The translations under genes and the position numbers were made by a program. DNA of 64,000 nt from RGIG4708 sp045538875 (GTDB taxonomy: Bacteria > Bacillota > Clostridia > UMGS1810). Shown here in pieces: positions 25,184 to 32,760 of the stretch; positions within the stretch are counted from its first letter, which is position 1; every line of letters starts with the position of its first letter. Where the stretch lies: NCBI GenBank assembly GCA_045538875.1, contig JAZQEG010000009.1, positions 1 through 64,000 on the forward strand. Reading direction: 5' to 3'. Below the pieces are notes generated by a model. That model had not been told where the DNA came from, did not search any database, and saw only the letters and a program-made list of their open reading frames with translations.

Positions 25184-26878
25184 TTAACCTTTAACAAGTT
25201 CAATTACTTTTGCAATTGCTTCATCAGCAGTAATTTCCAACATTTCGCCAGTTTTGCGGATTTTAAATTCCACAATGTTTTCGCAAGCCTTTTTGCCCAC
25301 ATTAATGCGAACAGGTATACCAATAAGGTCAGCATCTTTAAATTTCACGCCTGCACGTTCGTTTCTGTCATCAATAATTGTTTCAATGCCGTTTGCTTTA
25401 AGCTTTGCGTAAATTTGTTCGGCAAGCATAACCTGAGCTTCTTCCTTTGTGTTAACAGGTACAACAATTGCATGGTAAGGCGCAACGCTCATTGGCCACA
25501 CAATGCCCGATTCGTCACAGTTTTGCTCAATAATAGCCGCCATACATCTGCTCACACCTATGCCGTAGCATCCCATAATGGCCGTTTGTTCCTTGCCGTT
25601 TTCGTCAAGAAAGGTACAATGGAGCGCGTCAGAATATTTTGTGCCGAGTTTAAATATGTGACCAACCTCAATACCCTGGCAGGTTTCAATACTGCCGCCG
25701 CAAACAGGGCATTTGTCACCTGGCACAATGTTGCGAAAATCTGCAATTGCAGTAGCAGTAAAGTCGATATCAATGTTTGCATTTTCAAAGTGCATATCAG
25801 TTTCGTTTGCACCAACAACCATATTTGTCATATTTGCTACTTCCAAGTCAACCAAAACATCAATTCCAAGGTTAACAGGGCCTGCAAAGCCAACTTTTGC
25901 ATTTGTTATTCTCATAACATCTTCAGCCTCTGCAAGCTCAAGGTCAATGCATCCAAGGTGGTTTGTAACCTTTGTTTCGTTAACCTCGCGGTCACCTCGT
26001 ACCATTACTGCAACAAACTTGTCGTCTGCTTTGTATATAATTGTTTTTGCAAAATTTTTTGGTTGTTTGCCTAGAGAGCTTGTGAGCTCTTCAATTGTTT
26101 TGCAGTTTGGTGTGTGAATTTTGTTTATGGCAAGCTTTTGTGCAGCTTCATCCTTTTCGCCTGCAACACACGCAGCCTTTTCAATATTTGCACAGTAACC
26201 GCAGCTGCAGTATGCAATGGTATCTTCACCAATTTCCGATTTGACCATAAATTCCTGCGAGCCTGAGCCGCCCATTGCACCCGAATCGGCGTCAACTATT
26301 AAATAATCAAGCTCCATTTTGTCAAAAATCTCCCTGTATGCATTATACATATTTTTGTAAGATGCATCAAGGCCTGCCTTGTCTCTGTCAAAGCTGTATG
26401 CATCCTTCATAATAAATTCGCGGCTGCGTATAACGCCAAAGCGGGGGCGTCTTTCGTCGCGGTATTTTGTTTGAATCTGATACAGTGTTACAGGGAGCTG
26501 CTTGTATGATTTAATTGTATTTTTAACAGTATCGGTAAAAATTTCTTCGTGTGTAGGTCCTAAGCAAAAATCTCTGTCGTTGCGGTCTTTAAGGCGGAAC
26601 ATTTCGGGTCCAAATACCTGCCATCTGCCCGATGCCTCGTAACATTCCTTAGGCAGTATTGCGCTCATTAACAGCTCCTGAGCATCGTGGTTGTCCATAC
26701 CTTGTCTGACAATTTTTTCTATATTTTTAAGTGCCTTAAATCCAAGCGGCAAAAATGCATACACACCCGATGCAAGCTTACGCATAAGTCCTGCGCGGAG
26801 CATAAGCTGATGGCTAGGAATTTCGGCCTCAGACGGAACTTCTCTCAAAGTAGGGAGCAAGTATTTTGATAATCTCAT
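25184..26878 (-). CDS. proS: prolyl-tRNA synthetase, bacterial type with editing domain
   Basis: A 564-residue class II aminoacyl-tRNA synthetase. The catalytic core has motif 2 TKYRDERRPRFGVIRSREF and motif 3 CYGIGVSRCMAAII. The insertion domain between them (about 225-405) is the YbaK-type domain that deacylates Ala-tRNA(Pro). The anticodon-binding domain is C-terminal (WPMSVAPYHAIVVPV). I start at the ATG ending at 26878, with GCGAGGT upstream; the longer reading to 26944 runs into the promoter. Confidence 0.96.
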   Translation of the reverse strand: MRLSKYLLPTLREVPSEAEIPSHQLMLRAGLMRKLASGVYAFLPLGFKALKNIEKIVRQGMDNHDAQELLMSAILPKECYEASGRWQVFGPEMFRLKDRNDRDFCLGPTHEEIFTDTVKNTIKSYKQLPVTLYQIQTKYRDERRPRFGVIRSREFIMKDAYSFDRDKAGLDASYKNMYNAYREIFDKMELDYLIVDADSGAMGGSGSQEFMVKSEIGEDTIAYCSCGYCANIEKAACVAGEKDEAAQKLAINKIHTPNCKTIEELTSSLGKQPKNFAKTIIYKADDKFVAVMVRGDREVNETKVTNHLGCIDLELAEAEDVMRITNAKVGFAGPVNLGIDVLVDLEVANMTNMVVGANETDMHFENANIDIDFTATAIADFRNIVPGDKCPVCGGSIETCQGIEVGHIFKLGTKYSDALHCTFLDENGKEQTAIMGCYGIGVSRCMAAIIEQNCDESGIVWPMSVAPYHAIVVPVNTKEEAQVMLAEQIYAKLKANGIETIIDDRNERAGVKFKDADLIGIPVRINVGKKACENIVEFKIRKTGEMLEITADEAIAKVIELVKG

Positions 26879-26932
26879 AAAATGTACCTCGCTTAATTTA
26901 GTTTGTGTCTTTTTGTAATATACTAATATATA

Positions 26933-26961
26933 ATTATATAGCAAACCAAAATATTTTTCAA
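26933..26961 (-). promoter_or_regulatory. sigma-A promoter of proS
   Basis: On the minus strand TTGAAA (26956-26961) and TATAAT (26933-26938) are 17 bases apart. I see no T-box in the short leader that follows. Confidence 0.7.
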
Positions 26962-27043
26962 CTGTTTATTTACATTTTTTGCACTTTTTTATGTAATTAC
27001 ACATTTTAGTCAATACAAACTTACTTATTACAAATGATAACGT

Positions 27044-27079
27044 AAAAATCCCTCTTATGCGTCAGTGCACAAGAGGGAT
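27044..27079 (-). terminator. terminator of spoVG
   Basis: ATCCCTCTT pairs with AAGAGGGAT around a 14-base loop; on the minus strand it is followed by TTTTTACG. It starts 18 bases after the spoVG stop. Confidence 0.85.
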
Positions 27080-27097
27080 AACTAAGTTTTGCAATTA

Positions 27098-27367
27098 TTA
27101 TTCGTTTTCTTCAACAGGAGCTTCGTTATATGCGTCAATTACCTTAGTTTCAATATATTGTCTTGTTTCAAAATTGATTGGGTGAGCCACATCCTTAAAA
27201 GTGCCGTCTTTCAATCTTTTGTTAGGCATTGCTACAAATATCTTATCTTCATTTTCGATAACCTTTACATCGTGGATAGCAAAGCAATCATCAAAAGTAA
27301 TAGACGCAATTGCTTTCATTTTGCTATCTGTAGCAAATTTTTTAATTTTAATGTTTGTGATTTCCAT
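27098..27367 (-). CDS. spoVG: SpoVG, RNA-binding septation/sporulation regulator
   Basis: An 89-residue SpoVG family protein (DCFAIHDVKVIENEDKIFVAMP, FKDVAHPINFETRQYIE). SpoVG proteins bind RNA or DNA, affect septum formation in Bacillus and are global regulators elsewhere. The ATG ending at 27367 follows AAAGGAG. It has a consensus sigma-A promoter, unlike the sigma-H promoter known in Bacillus. Confidence 0.95.
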   Translation of the reverse strand: MEITNIKIKKFATDSKMKAIASITFDDCFAIHDVKVIENEDKIFVAMPNKRLKDGTFKDVAHPINFETRQYIETKVIDAYNEAPVEENE

Positions 27368-27413
27368 AATCTTTCTCCTTTGCAAATCGATAAATCGATA
27401 CTCAATCATATTT

Positions 27414-27442
27414 ATTATATTTTAGTTGTGCAAATTTGTCAA
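27414..27442 (-). promoter_or_regulatory. consensus sigma-A promoter of spoVG
   Basis: On the minus strand, TTGACA (27437-27442) and TATAAT (27414-27419) are exactly 17 bases apart, a perfect housekeeping promoter. The leader contains ATCGAT twice before the ribosome binding site. Confidence 0.85.
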
Positions 27443-27589
27443 TGGTATAATTTTATCATATTAAAACTTTGGTTATACCTAACAAAACACTGTTTGCTTT
27501 TTTGTTACAAATTACATCATTAACTTCATTTTTTGTGTGTGACAATGTTTTTTACAATTAAATATTTTATAATTAATTACATAAAATAT

Positions 27590-27618
27590 TTGAAGTGTGG
27601 GATTTTTTGTGATATACT
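27590..27618 (+). promoter_or_regulatory. promoter of the yfmF-yfmH-lgt operon
   Basis: TTGAAG (27590-27595) and TATACT (27613-27618) are 17 bases apart with TGTGA before the -10. The translation start at 27653 is 35 bases further. Confidence 0.6.
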
Positions 27619-27652
27619 ATTAAAAGTTGAAATGATTGGGAGGTTATATAAA

Positions 27653-28912
27653 TTGGATGCTTTTAAAATAAGAGATAATATAAATTTGTATTACATTAAT
27701 GACAATAAGTACAAAACAACCTCAATTACTGCCTATGTTAACCGCAGGCTAAAAAGGAATGAGGTTACAAAAAACGCTCTTCTTTGCAAGGTGCTTGCCA
27801 GAGGTACTTCCAAATATAACACTATCGAAACAATTAACAGTCATCTTGAAAATTTGTACGGAACTCTTTACAGTATAGATGTTTTAAAAAAGGCAAATAT
27901 ACAGTGTATTCAGTGCTCAGTAAGCAACATATCCGATAAATTTACAGGCGAAAATATAACTGATGAATCAGCAAAGCTTATGCTTGATTTTTTGTTTGAC
28001 CCGTACGTTGTCGGAGGCGTTTTTGACAGTGACTATGTTGAGAGCGAAAAGCAAAATTTAAAAGACGATATTGAGGCAATTGTTAACGACAAACGTGCAT
28101 ATGCAAATATGCGCGTTATTGAAGAAATGTGCAAGGATGAAGACAATGCCATTATGGATTGCGGTTATGTTGAGGATTTGCCTGATATAAACAACGAAAG
28201 CCTTTATGAACACTACAAAAAAATTATTTTTTCCAGTCCAATCGACATTTATGTTGTAGGTGATACCGATATACAAGAGATAAAAAATGTAATATCTGAG
28301 TATTTGTCGCAGTTTAAATTTGATATTGCTGATGTAACTTGCGACAAACCAATTAAAAAGGCCGAGCAGGTAAAATATGTTGACGAAAATATGGCGGTTA
28401 ATCAGGGCAAGCTTGCAATAGGCTGCCGCACTGGCATAAATATAGACAACCCTCTTTACTATGCATTGCTTGTTGGCAACAGCATTTTTGGCGCAGGTGC
28501 TCACTCCAAATTGTTTAACAATGTGCGTGAAAAAATGAGCCTATGCTATTATGCTTCGTCAAGACTTGACAAATTTAATGCTCTTATGATTATAAGCTCA
28601 GGTATAGAATTTGCTAATTATGACAAAGCAAAAAGCGAAATTTTTGTTCAGTTGGATGCAGTTAAAAAAGGTGATTTTACAGATGATGAGCTTAATATTG
28701 CAAAAAGCTTTATAATAAACAGCTACAATTCGTTTTTTGACAGCCCATATATGCTAAGAGATTATTACTTTGGTCAAAAATTTTGTATTAACAAAGACAG
28801 TCTTGAATGTGCAATTAAAAAGGTTGATGCTGTTACAAGGCAGGATATTACAGATGCATTTTTGCATATTACTGTTGATACAGTATATTTTTTACAGGGT
28901 AAGGAGGAGTAG
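27653..28912 (+). CDS. yfmF: inactive M16 peptidase-like partner, YfmF type
   Basis: A 419-residue M16 (insulinase) family protein lacking the HxxEH zinc motif, as is usual for the first member of this pair. The neighbour at 28916 has the motif, so the two probably form a heteromeric processing peptidase. In Bacillus the pair (ymfF-ymfH) is linked to the 5-aminopentanol modification of elongation factor P. The TTG at 27653 has GGGAGG nine bases upstream; the earlier ATG (27533) lies upstream of the promoter. Confidence 0.85.
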   Translation: MDAFKIRDNINLYYINDNKYKTTSITAYVNRRLKRNEVTKNALLCKVLARGTSKYNTIETINSHLENLYGTLYSIDVLKKANIQCIQCSVSNISDKFTGENITDESAKLMLDFLFDPYVVGGVFDSDYVESEKQNLKDDIEAIVNDKRAYANMRVIEEMCKDEDNAIMDCGYVEDLPDINNESLYEHYKKIIFSSPIDIYVVGDTDIQEIKNVISEYLSQFKFDIADVTCDKPIKKAEQVKYVDENMAVNQGKLAIGCRTGINIDNPLYYALLVGNSIFGAGAHSKLFNNVREKMSLCYYASSRLDKFNALMIISSGIEFANYDKAKSEIFVQLDAVKKGDFTDDELNIAKSFIINSYNSFFDSPYMLRDYYFGQKFCINKDSLECAIKKVDAVTRQDITDAFLHITVDTVYFLQGKEE

Positions 28913-28915
28913 GCG

Positions 28916-30202
28916 ATGGAGTACAACAAGGTTTATTACAAAGATATAAACGAAACTGTATATTGCGGCGTGCACAGCACAGGTCTTGGAGTTTTTGTAA
29001 TACCAAAGCCCGGTTTTTCCAAAAAATATGCAATATTTGGCACAAAATTCGGCTCTGTAAACAACAAGTTTATTCCGCTTGGCGAGAGTGAGCCAATATC
29101 CGTTCCCGACGGTGTGGCGCATTTTTTGGAGCACAAAATGTTTGAGCAGAGCGATGGCAGCAATGCCTTTGACAAATTTTCAAAATATGGCGCAAATGCA
29201 AATGCGTACACTTCGTTTACCTGCACCTGCTATTTGTTTTCGTGCACACAGCATTTTAACGAGAGCTTTGAGCATTTGTTAAAATATGTGCAGGAGCCGT
29301 ACTTTACCGACGAAAATGTGAGCAAAGAGCAGGGCATAATAGGTCAGGAAATACGTATGTACGACGACGAAGGCTCATGGCAGGTTGCAATTAATATGCT
29401 AAAGGCACTTTATCACAACAATCCTGTGCGCATAGACATTGCAGGCACCCAACAAAGCATATCGCAAATTACAAAAGATACTTTGTACAAATGCTACAAC
29501 ACCTACTACAACCCGTCAAATATGGCAGTAACAGTGTGCGGTGATGTTGACCCCGATGAGATATTTAGCATTGTAGAAAGATGTATAGATAATGACAGGC
29601 CCAGCGGGGCAGTGACCTCTGTGTTTCCCGAAGAGCCGCAGAGCATATGTCAAAGCTATATCGAAACAAAAGCAGCAGTTGCTCTGCCTCTTTTTAGCCT
29701 TGGCTTTAAAGATAACGCAAAAGCAAAAGGTGATGAGCTGTTAAAGAGGGAAATTGCCATAAACATTATATGTAAGCTGTTGTGCGGCAAAAGCAGCAGC
29801 CTTTACACAAAGCTTTACGAAAGCGGACTTATTAACGAGGAATTTGGTTTTGACATAATGGTGGAGGAGCTTTTTAGCTGTGCGGCAATGTGCGGCGAAA
29901 GCAATGACCCAAAGGCAGTTGAGAGTGCCATTGTTAATCAAATAAAGTCGGTTCGCAAAACTGGCTTTGATAAAAATGCATTTGAAAGGGTAAAAAAAGC
30001 ATACCTTGGCAGTTTTTTGCGTGGGTTTAACGATGTTGAACAAATTGCATCAAGCGTTGAACGCAACATTTTAAGTGGCGTAAATATATTCAATTTTGGC
30101 AAGGTTCACTCCGAGGTTGATATGGAGTATATAAACAAAGTATTTGACGAGGTTTTCAGAGAGGACACTATGGCAATGAGCGTAGTGTGGCCAATCGAAT
30201 AA
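28916..30202 (+). CDS. yfmH: M16 zinc peptidase, YfmH type
   Basis: A 428-residue M16 peptidase with the inverted zinc motif HFLEH (in VAHFLEHKMF) and a downstream Glu region (EQGIIGQEIRMYDD). It starts three bases after yfmF with a strong AAGGAGG. The active member of the pair; the substrate is unknown here, and a link to EF-P modification is inferred from Bacillus. Confidence 0.88.
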   Translation: MEYNKVYYKDINETVYCGVHSTGLGVFVIPKPGFSKKYAIFGTKFGSVNNKFIPLGESEPISVPDGVAHFLEHKMFEQSDGSNAFDKFSKYGANANAYTSFTCTCYLFSCTQHFNESFEHLLKYVQEPYFTDENVSKEQGIIGQEIRMYDDEGSWQVAINMLKALYHNNPVRIDIAGTQQSISQITKDTLYKCYNTYYNPSNMAVTVCGDVDPDEIFSIVERCIDNDRPSGAVTSVFPEEPQSICQSYIETKAAVALPLFSLGFKDNAKAKGDELLKREIAINIICKLLCGKSSSLYTKLYESGLINEEFGFDIMVEELFSCAAMCGESNDPKAVESAIVNQIKSVRKTGFDKNAFERVKKAYLGSFLRGFNDVEQIASSVERNILSGVNIFNFGKVHSEVDMEYINKVFDEVFREDTMAMSVVWPIE

Positions 30203-30216
30203 AAGGTTGTGACATA

Positions 30217-31077
30217 ATGAAATCATATGTGGAGTTTCCATATTTGAATTTAAAATTTAATATAGACAGAGTGGCATTTTCTGCTTTTGGCATTGATATA
30301 TACTGGTATGGCATAATTATTGCAGCAGGACTTGTTTTGGGTGCTTTGTTTGCTGCAAAAATTGCTCAAAAAAAAGGACTCACATCGGATAATATACTCG
30401 ATGTTGTACTAATAGGGCTACCTGTGTGTGTAATATGTGCAAGGCTTTATTATGTTGTGTTTGAGTGGGATAGCTACAATGGCAACATTGCACAAATATT
30501 TAATATTCGTAACGGCGGTATTGCAATATATGGCGCAATTATCGGCGGAATTATAACAGGAGCAGTATATTGCAAAATAAAAAAGATAAGCTTTTTAAAG
30601 CTGGCAGACTCAGCGTCATTTGGCTTGCTTACAGGGCAGATAATAGGCAGATGGGGCAACTTTTTTAATCAGGAGGCATACGGAGGCAACACAACTTTGC
30701 CGTGGGGGATGACAGGCTCGGGTATTATTAAAGATTTGCAAAAAATGAGCAATAGTGGCATAAATATCAATCCCGAAATTCCCGTACATCCCACATTTTT
30801 GTATGAGTCATTGTGGAATTTGTGTGTGCTTGGAGTGGTATATTATATTTTTTGCAAAAAGCACAAGTTTGACGGAGCAGAGTTTTTTGCATACATTGCT
30901 CTGTACGGAACTGGCAGATTTTTTATTGAGGGCTTAAGGACAGACAGCCTTATGTTTATGGGACTGCGTGTTTCGCAAATTGTGGCAATTTTGTGTATAA
31001 TTGCAGGTGTTTGTATGATTGTGTACTGCAATAAACACAAAAATATAAAAAATTTAAATTTAAGTATTGAAAAATAA
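30217..31077 (+). CDS. lgt: prolipoprotein diacylglyceryl transferase
   Basis: A 286-residue membrane enzyme that attaches diacylglycerol to the lipobox Cys of prolipoproteins. The Lgt signature GRWGNFFNQEAYG is present, with YGIIIAAGLVLG near the N-terminus and YGTGRFFIEGLRTDSL near the end; about seven membrane segments. The ATG at 30217 is 14 bases after yfmH with only AAAAGG as ribosome binding site, so coupled translation is likely. It works upstream of LspA (24672). Confidence 0.94.
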   Translation: MKSYVEFPYLNLKFNIDRVAFSAFGIDIYWYGIIIAAGLVLGALFAAKIAQKKGLTSDNILDVVLIGLPVCVICARLYYVVFEWDSYNGNIAQIFNIRNGGIAIYGAIIGGIITGAVYCKIKKISFLKLADSASFGLLTGQIIGRWGNFFNQEAYGGNTTLPWGMTGSGIIKDLQKMSNSGININPEIPVHPTFLYESLWNLCVLGVVYYIFCKKHKFDGAEFFAYIALYGTGRFFIEGLRTDSLMFMGLRVSQIVAILCIIAGVCMIVYCNKHKNIKNLNLSIEK

Positions 31078-31095
31078 CAATTTTAAGAGTAAAAT
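31067..31095 (+). promoter_or_regulatory. promoter of mgtE
   Basis: TTGAAA (31067-31072) and TAAAAT (31090-31095) are 17 bases apart; the -35 overlaps the end of lgt. Transcription from here gives a leader of about 180 bases before mgtE. Confidence 0.65.
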
Positions 31096-31124
31096 TATAT
31101 AGTAACAACAATTTATTTAGCAAA

Positions 31125-31275
31125 GAGAGGTGAGCAGAATGGACGCAGGAGCCATACGGAGTGCAAAAATAATATCAGACAAGCCCGCCGGGTGCAGCCC
31201 TGTGTTTGTCTGCTTGTTTTTTGATGCATAAATTGCATCGGCACTCCTTATTTAGTATTTAAAAATAAGGAGGTT
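31125..31275 (+). promoter_or_regulatory. structured mgtE leader with two exclusive folds, candidate riboswitch
   Basis: One fold closes GGAGTGC (31158-31164) onto GCACTCC (31241-31247) around two hairpins: CAGACAA/TTGTCTG (31176-31212, with GGG/CCC inside) and GATGCA/TGCATC (31223-31239). The other pairs CTCCTTATTT (31244-31253) with AAATAAGGAG (31263-31272), a perfect 10-bp stem that hides the mgtE ribosome binding site. Both need 31244-31247, so they exclude each other: a translational switch. It does not show the known M-box landmark GCTGGATGCTTGTCC. Ligand unknown; a metal ion is the natural guess. Confidence 0.65.
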
Positions 31276-31281
31276 TTGTAT

Positions 31282-32700
31282 GTGAACGAAAATGAAGTAA
31301 ATGTATATGATTATGCGGCTCAGCTACTTCGGGGCAAAGAGTACATTACCCTCAAAAATGTTTTAGCGGAGCTCAACCCTGCAGATATTGCAATTATTTT
31401 TGAAGACCTTACAATCAATGAGCTAGTAATAGTTTTTAGGCTGTTACCAAAAGATTTGGCGGCAGACACATTTGTTGAAATGGAAACGGAGCATCAGCAA
31501 GCGCTGATACATTCTTTTTCGGATGCAGAGCTTAGGGAAGTGCTCGATGAGCTGTACCTTGATGATACAGTTGATATTATTGAGGAAATGCCTGCAAATG
31601 TGGTAAAAAAGATATTACGCAATACCGATAATGCAACACGCAAGCATATTAACGAATTGCTCAGATACCCTGAGGATTCGGCGGGAAGCATTATGACTAT
31701 TGAGTTTGTAAGCCTTCGCAAAAATATGACAGTGTCCGAAGCGCTTACCCGAATAAGACGCACAGGTGTAGACAAAGAGACAATATATACCTGCTATGTT
31801 ACCGAAAAAAACAACAAGCTTATAGGCCTTGTAACAGCAAAAACACTTCTTTTGGCAAATGAGGATGATGTTATTGGTGATATAATGGAAACAAACATTA
31901 TACACGTTAACACTCATATGGATAAAGAAAATGTTGCATCGATGTTTGACAAATATCACTTTCTTGCAATTCCTGTTACCGATGATGAGGAACGGCTGGT
32001 TGGTATAGTAACTGTCGATGATGCTATTGAGGTTATGACCGATGAGGCAACCGAGGATATGGAAAAAATGGCGGCTATTACACCTGGTGAAAAGCCGTAT
32101 TTGCGCACAGGCGTGTTTGAAACATTTGTAAGCCGTGTTCCGTGGCTTTTGATACTTATGATTTCGGCAGCATTTACACAAGGGGTTATCAGCTCGTTTG
32201 AAGGAGCGCTTTCTACCTGCGTTGTACTTACCGCATATATACCAATGATTATGTCTACGGGTGGTAATTCGGGTAGTCAGTCGTCCGTTTCGGTAATACG
32301 TGCATTGTCGCTTAATGATGTTGAGATGGGTGACATACTCAAAATTTTGTGGAAAGAAACAAGAGTTTCCATACTTTGCGGTATTACTCTTGCAATAGCA
32401 AATTTTATAAAAATGATGATATTTGACAAAGGCATAGTTGCTGCATCTGTGTTAAACAGCACAGGGTGGATAGCTGCATTGCCGCCTGTATATGCTGCTA
32501 TGCTTGTGTCAGCAGTTGTGTGTATTACAATTGTTATTACAGTGTTTTGTGCAAAGGTTGTTGGCTGCAGCCTGCCTATACTTGCAAAAAGGCTTGGCTT
32601 TGACCCTGCGGTTATGGCAAACCCGTTTATAACTACAATTGTAGATGCACTTTCGCTTGTGGTATATTTTACAGTAGCAACAAATATTTTGCATTTGTAA
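31282..32700 (+). CDS. mgtE: magnesium transporter MgtE
   Basis: A 472-residue Mg2+ channel/transporter. The N-domain (about 15-125; ELNPADIAIIFEDL) is followed by a CBS pair (about 130-250; LRYPEDSAGSIMT, then TVDDAIEVM), which senses intracellular Mg2+, and five C-terminal membrane segments with the pore motif STGGNSGSQSS. The GTG at 31282 is eight bases after AGGAGG; a TTG at 31276 is too close to it. Regulated by the structured leader upstream. Confidence 0.94.
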   Translation: MNENEVNVYDYAAQLLRGKEYITLKNVLAELNPADIAIIFEDLTINELVIVFRLLPKDLAADTFVEMETEHQQALIHSFSDAELREVLDELYLDDTVDIIEEMPANVVKKILRNTDNATRKHINELLRYPEDSAGSIMTIEFVSLRKNMTVSEALTRIRRTGVDKETIYTCYVTEKNNKLIGLVTAKTLLLANEDDVIGDIMETNIIHVNTHMDKENVASMFDKYHFLAIPVTDDEERLVGIVTVDDAIEVMTDEATEDMEKMAAITPGEKPYLRTGVFETFVSRVPWLLILMISAAFTQGVISSFEGALSTCVVLTAYIPMIMSTGGNSGSQSSVSVIRALSLNDVEMGDILKILWKETRVSILCGITLAIANFIKMMIFDKGIVAASVLNSTGWIAALPPVYAAMLVSAVVCITIVITVFCAKVVGCSLPILAKRLGFDPAVMANPFITTIVDALSLVVYFTVATNILHL

Positions 32701-32717
32701 AAAACTTATCATAATAC

Positions 32718-32757
32718 AAAAATGGTACAAACAATTTTTTGTTTGTACCATTTTTTG
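32718..32757. terminator. bidirectional terminator between mgtE and carB-dapF
   Basis: AAAAATGGTACAAAC pairs with GTTTGTACCATTTTT with A and T runs on both sides, in a gap of 60 bases between convergent genes. Confidence 0.9.
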
Positions 32758-32760
32758 TGT

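Noticed and set aside
31125..31275. M-box (Mg2+) riboswitch call for the mgtE leader
   Set aside because: The conserved 3' M-box segment with GCTGGATGCTTGTCC is absent, so I left the class unassigned.
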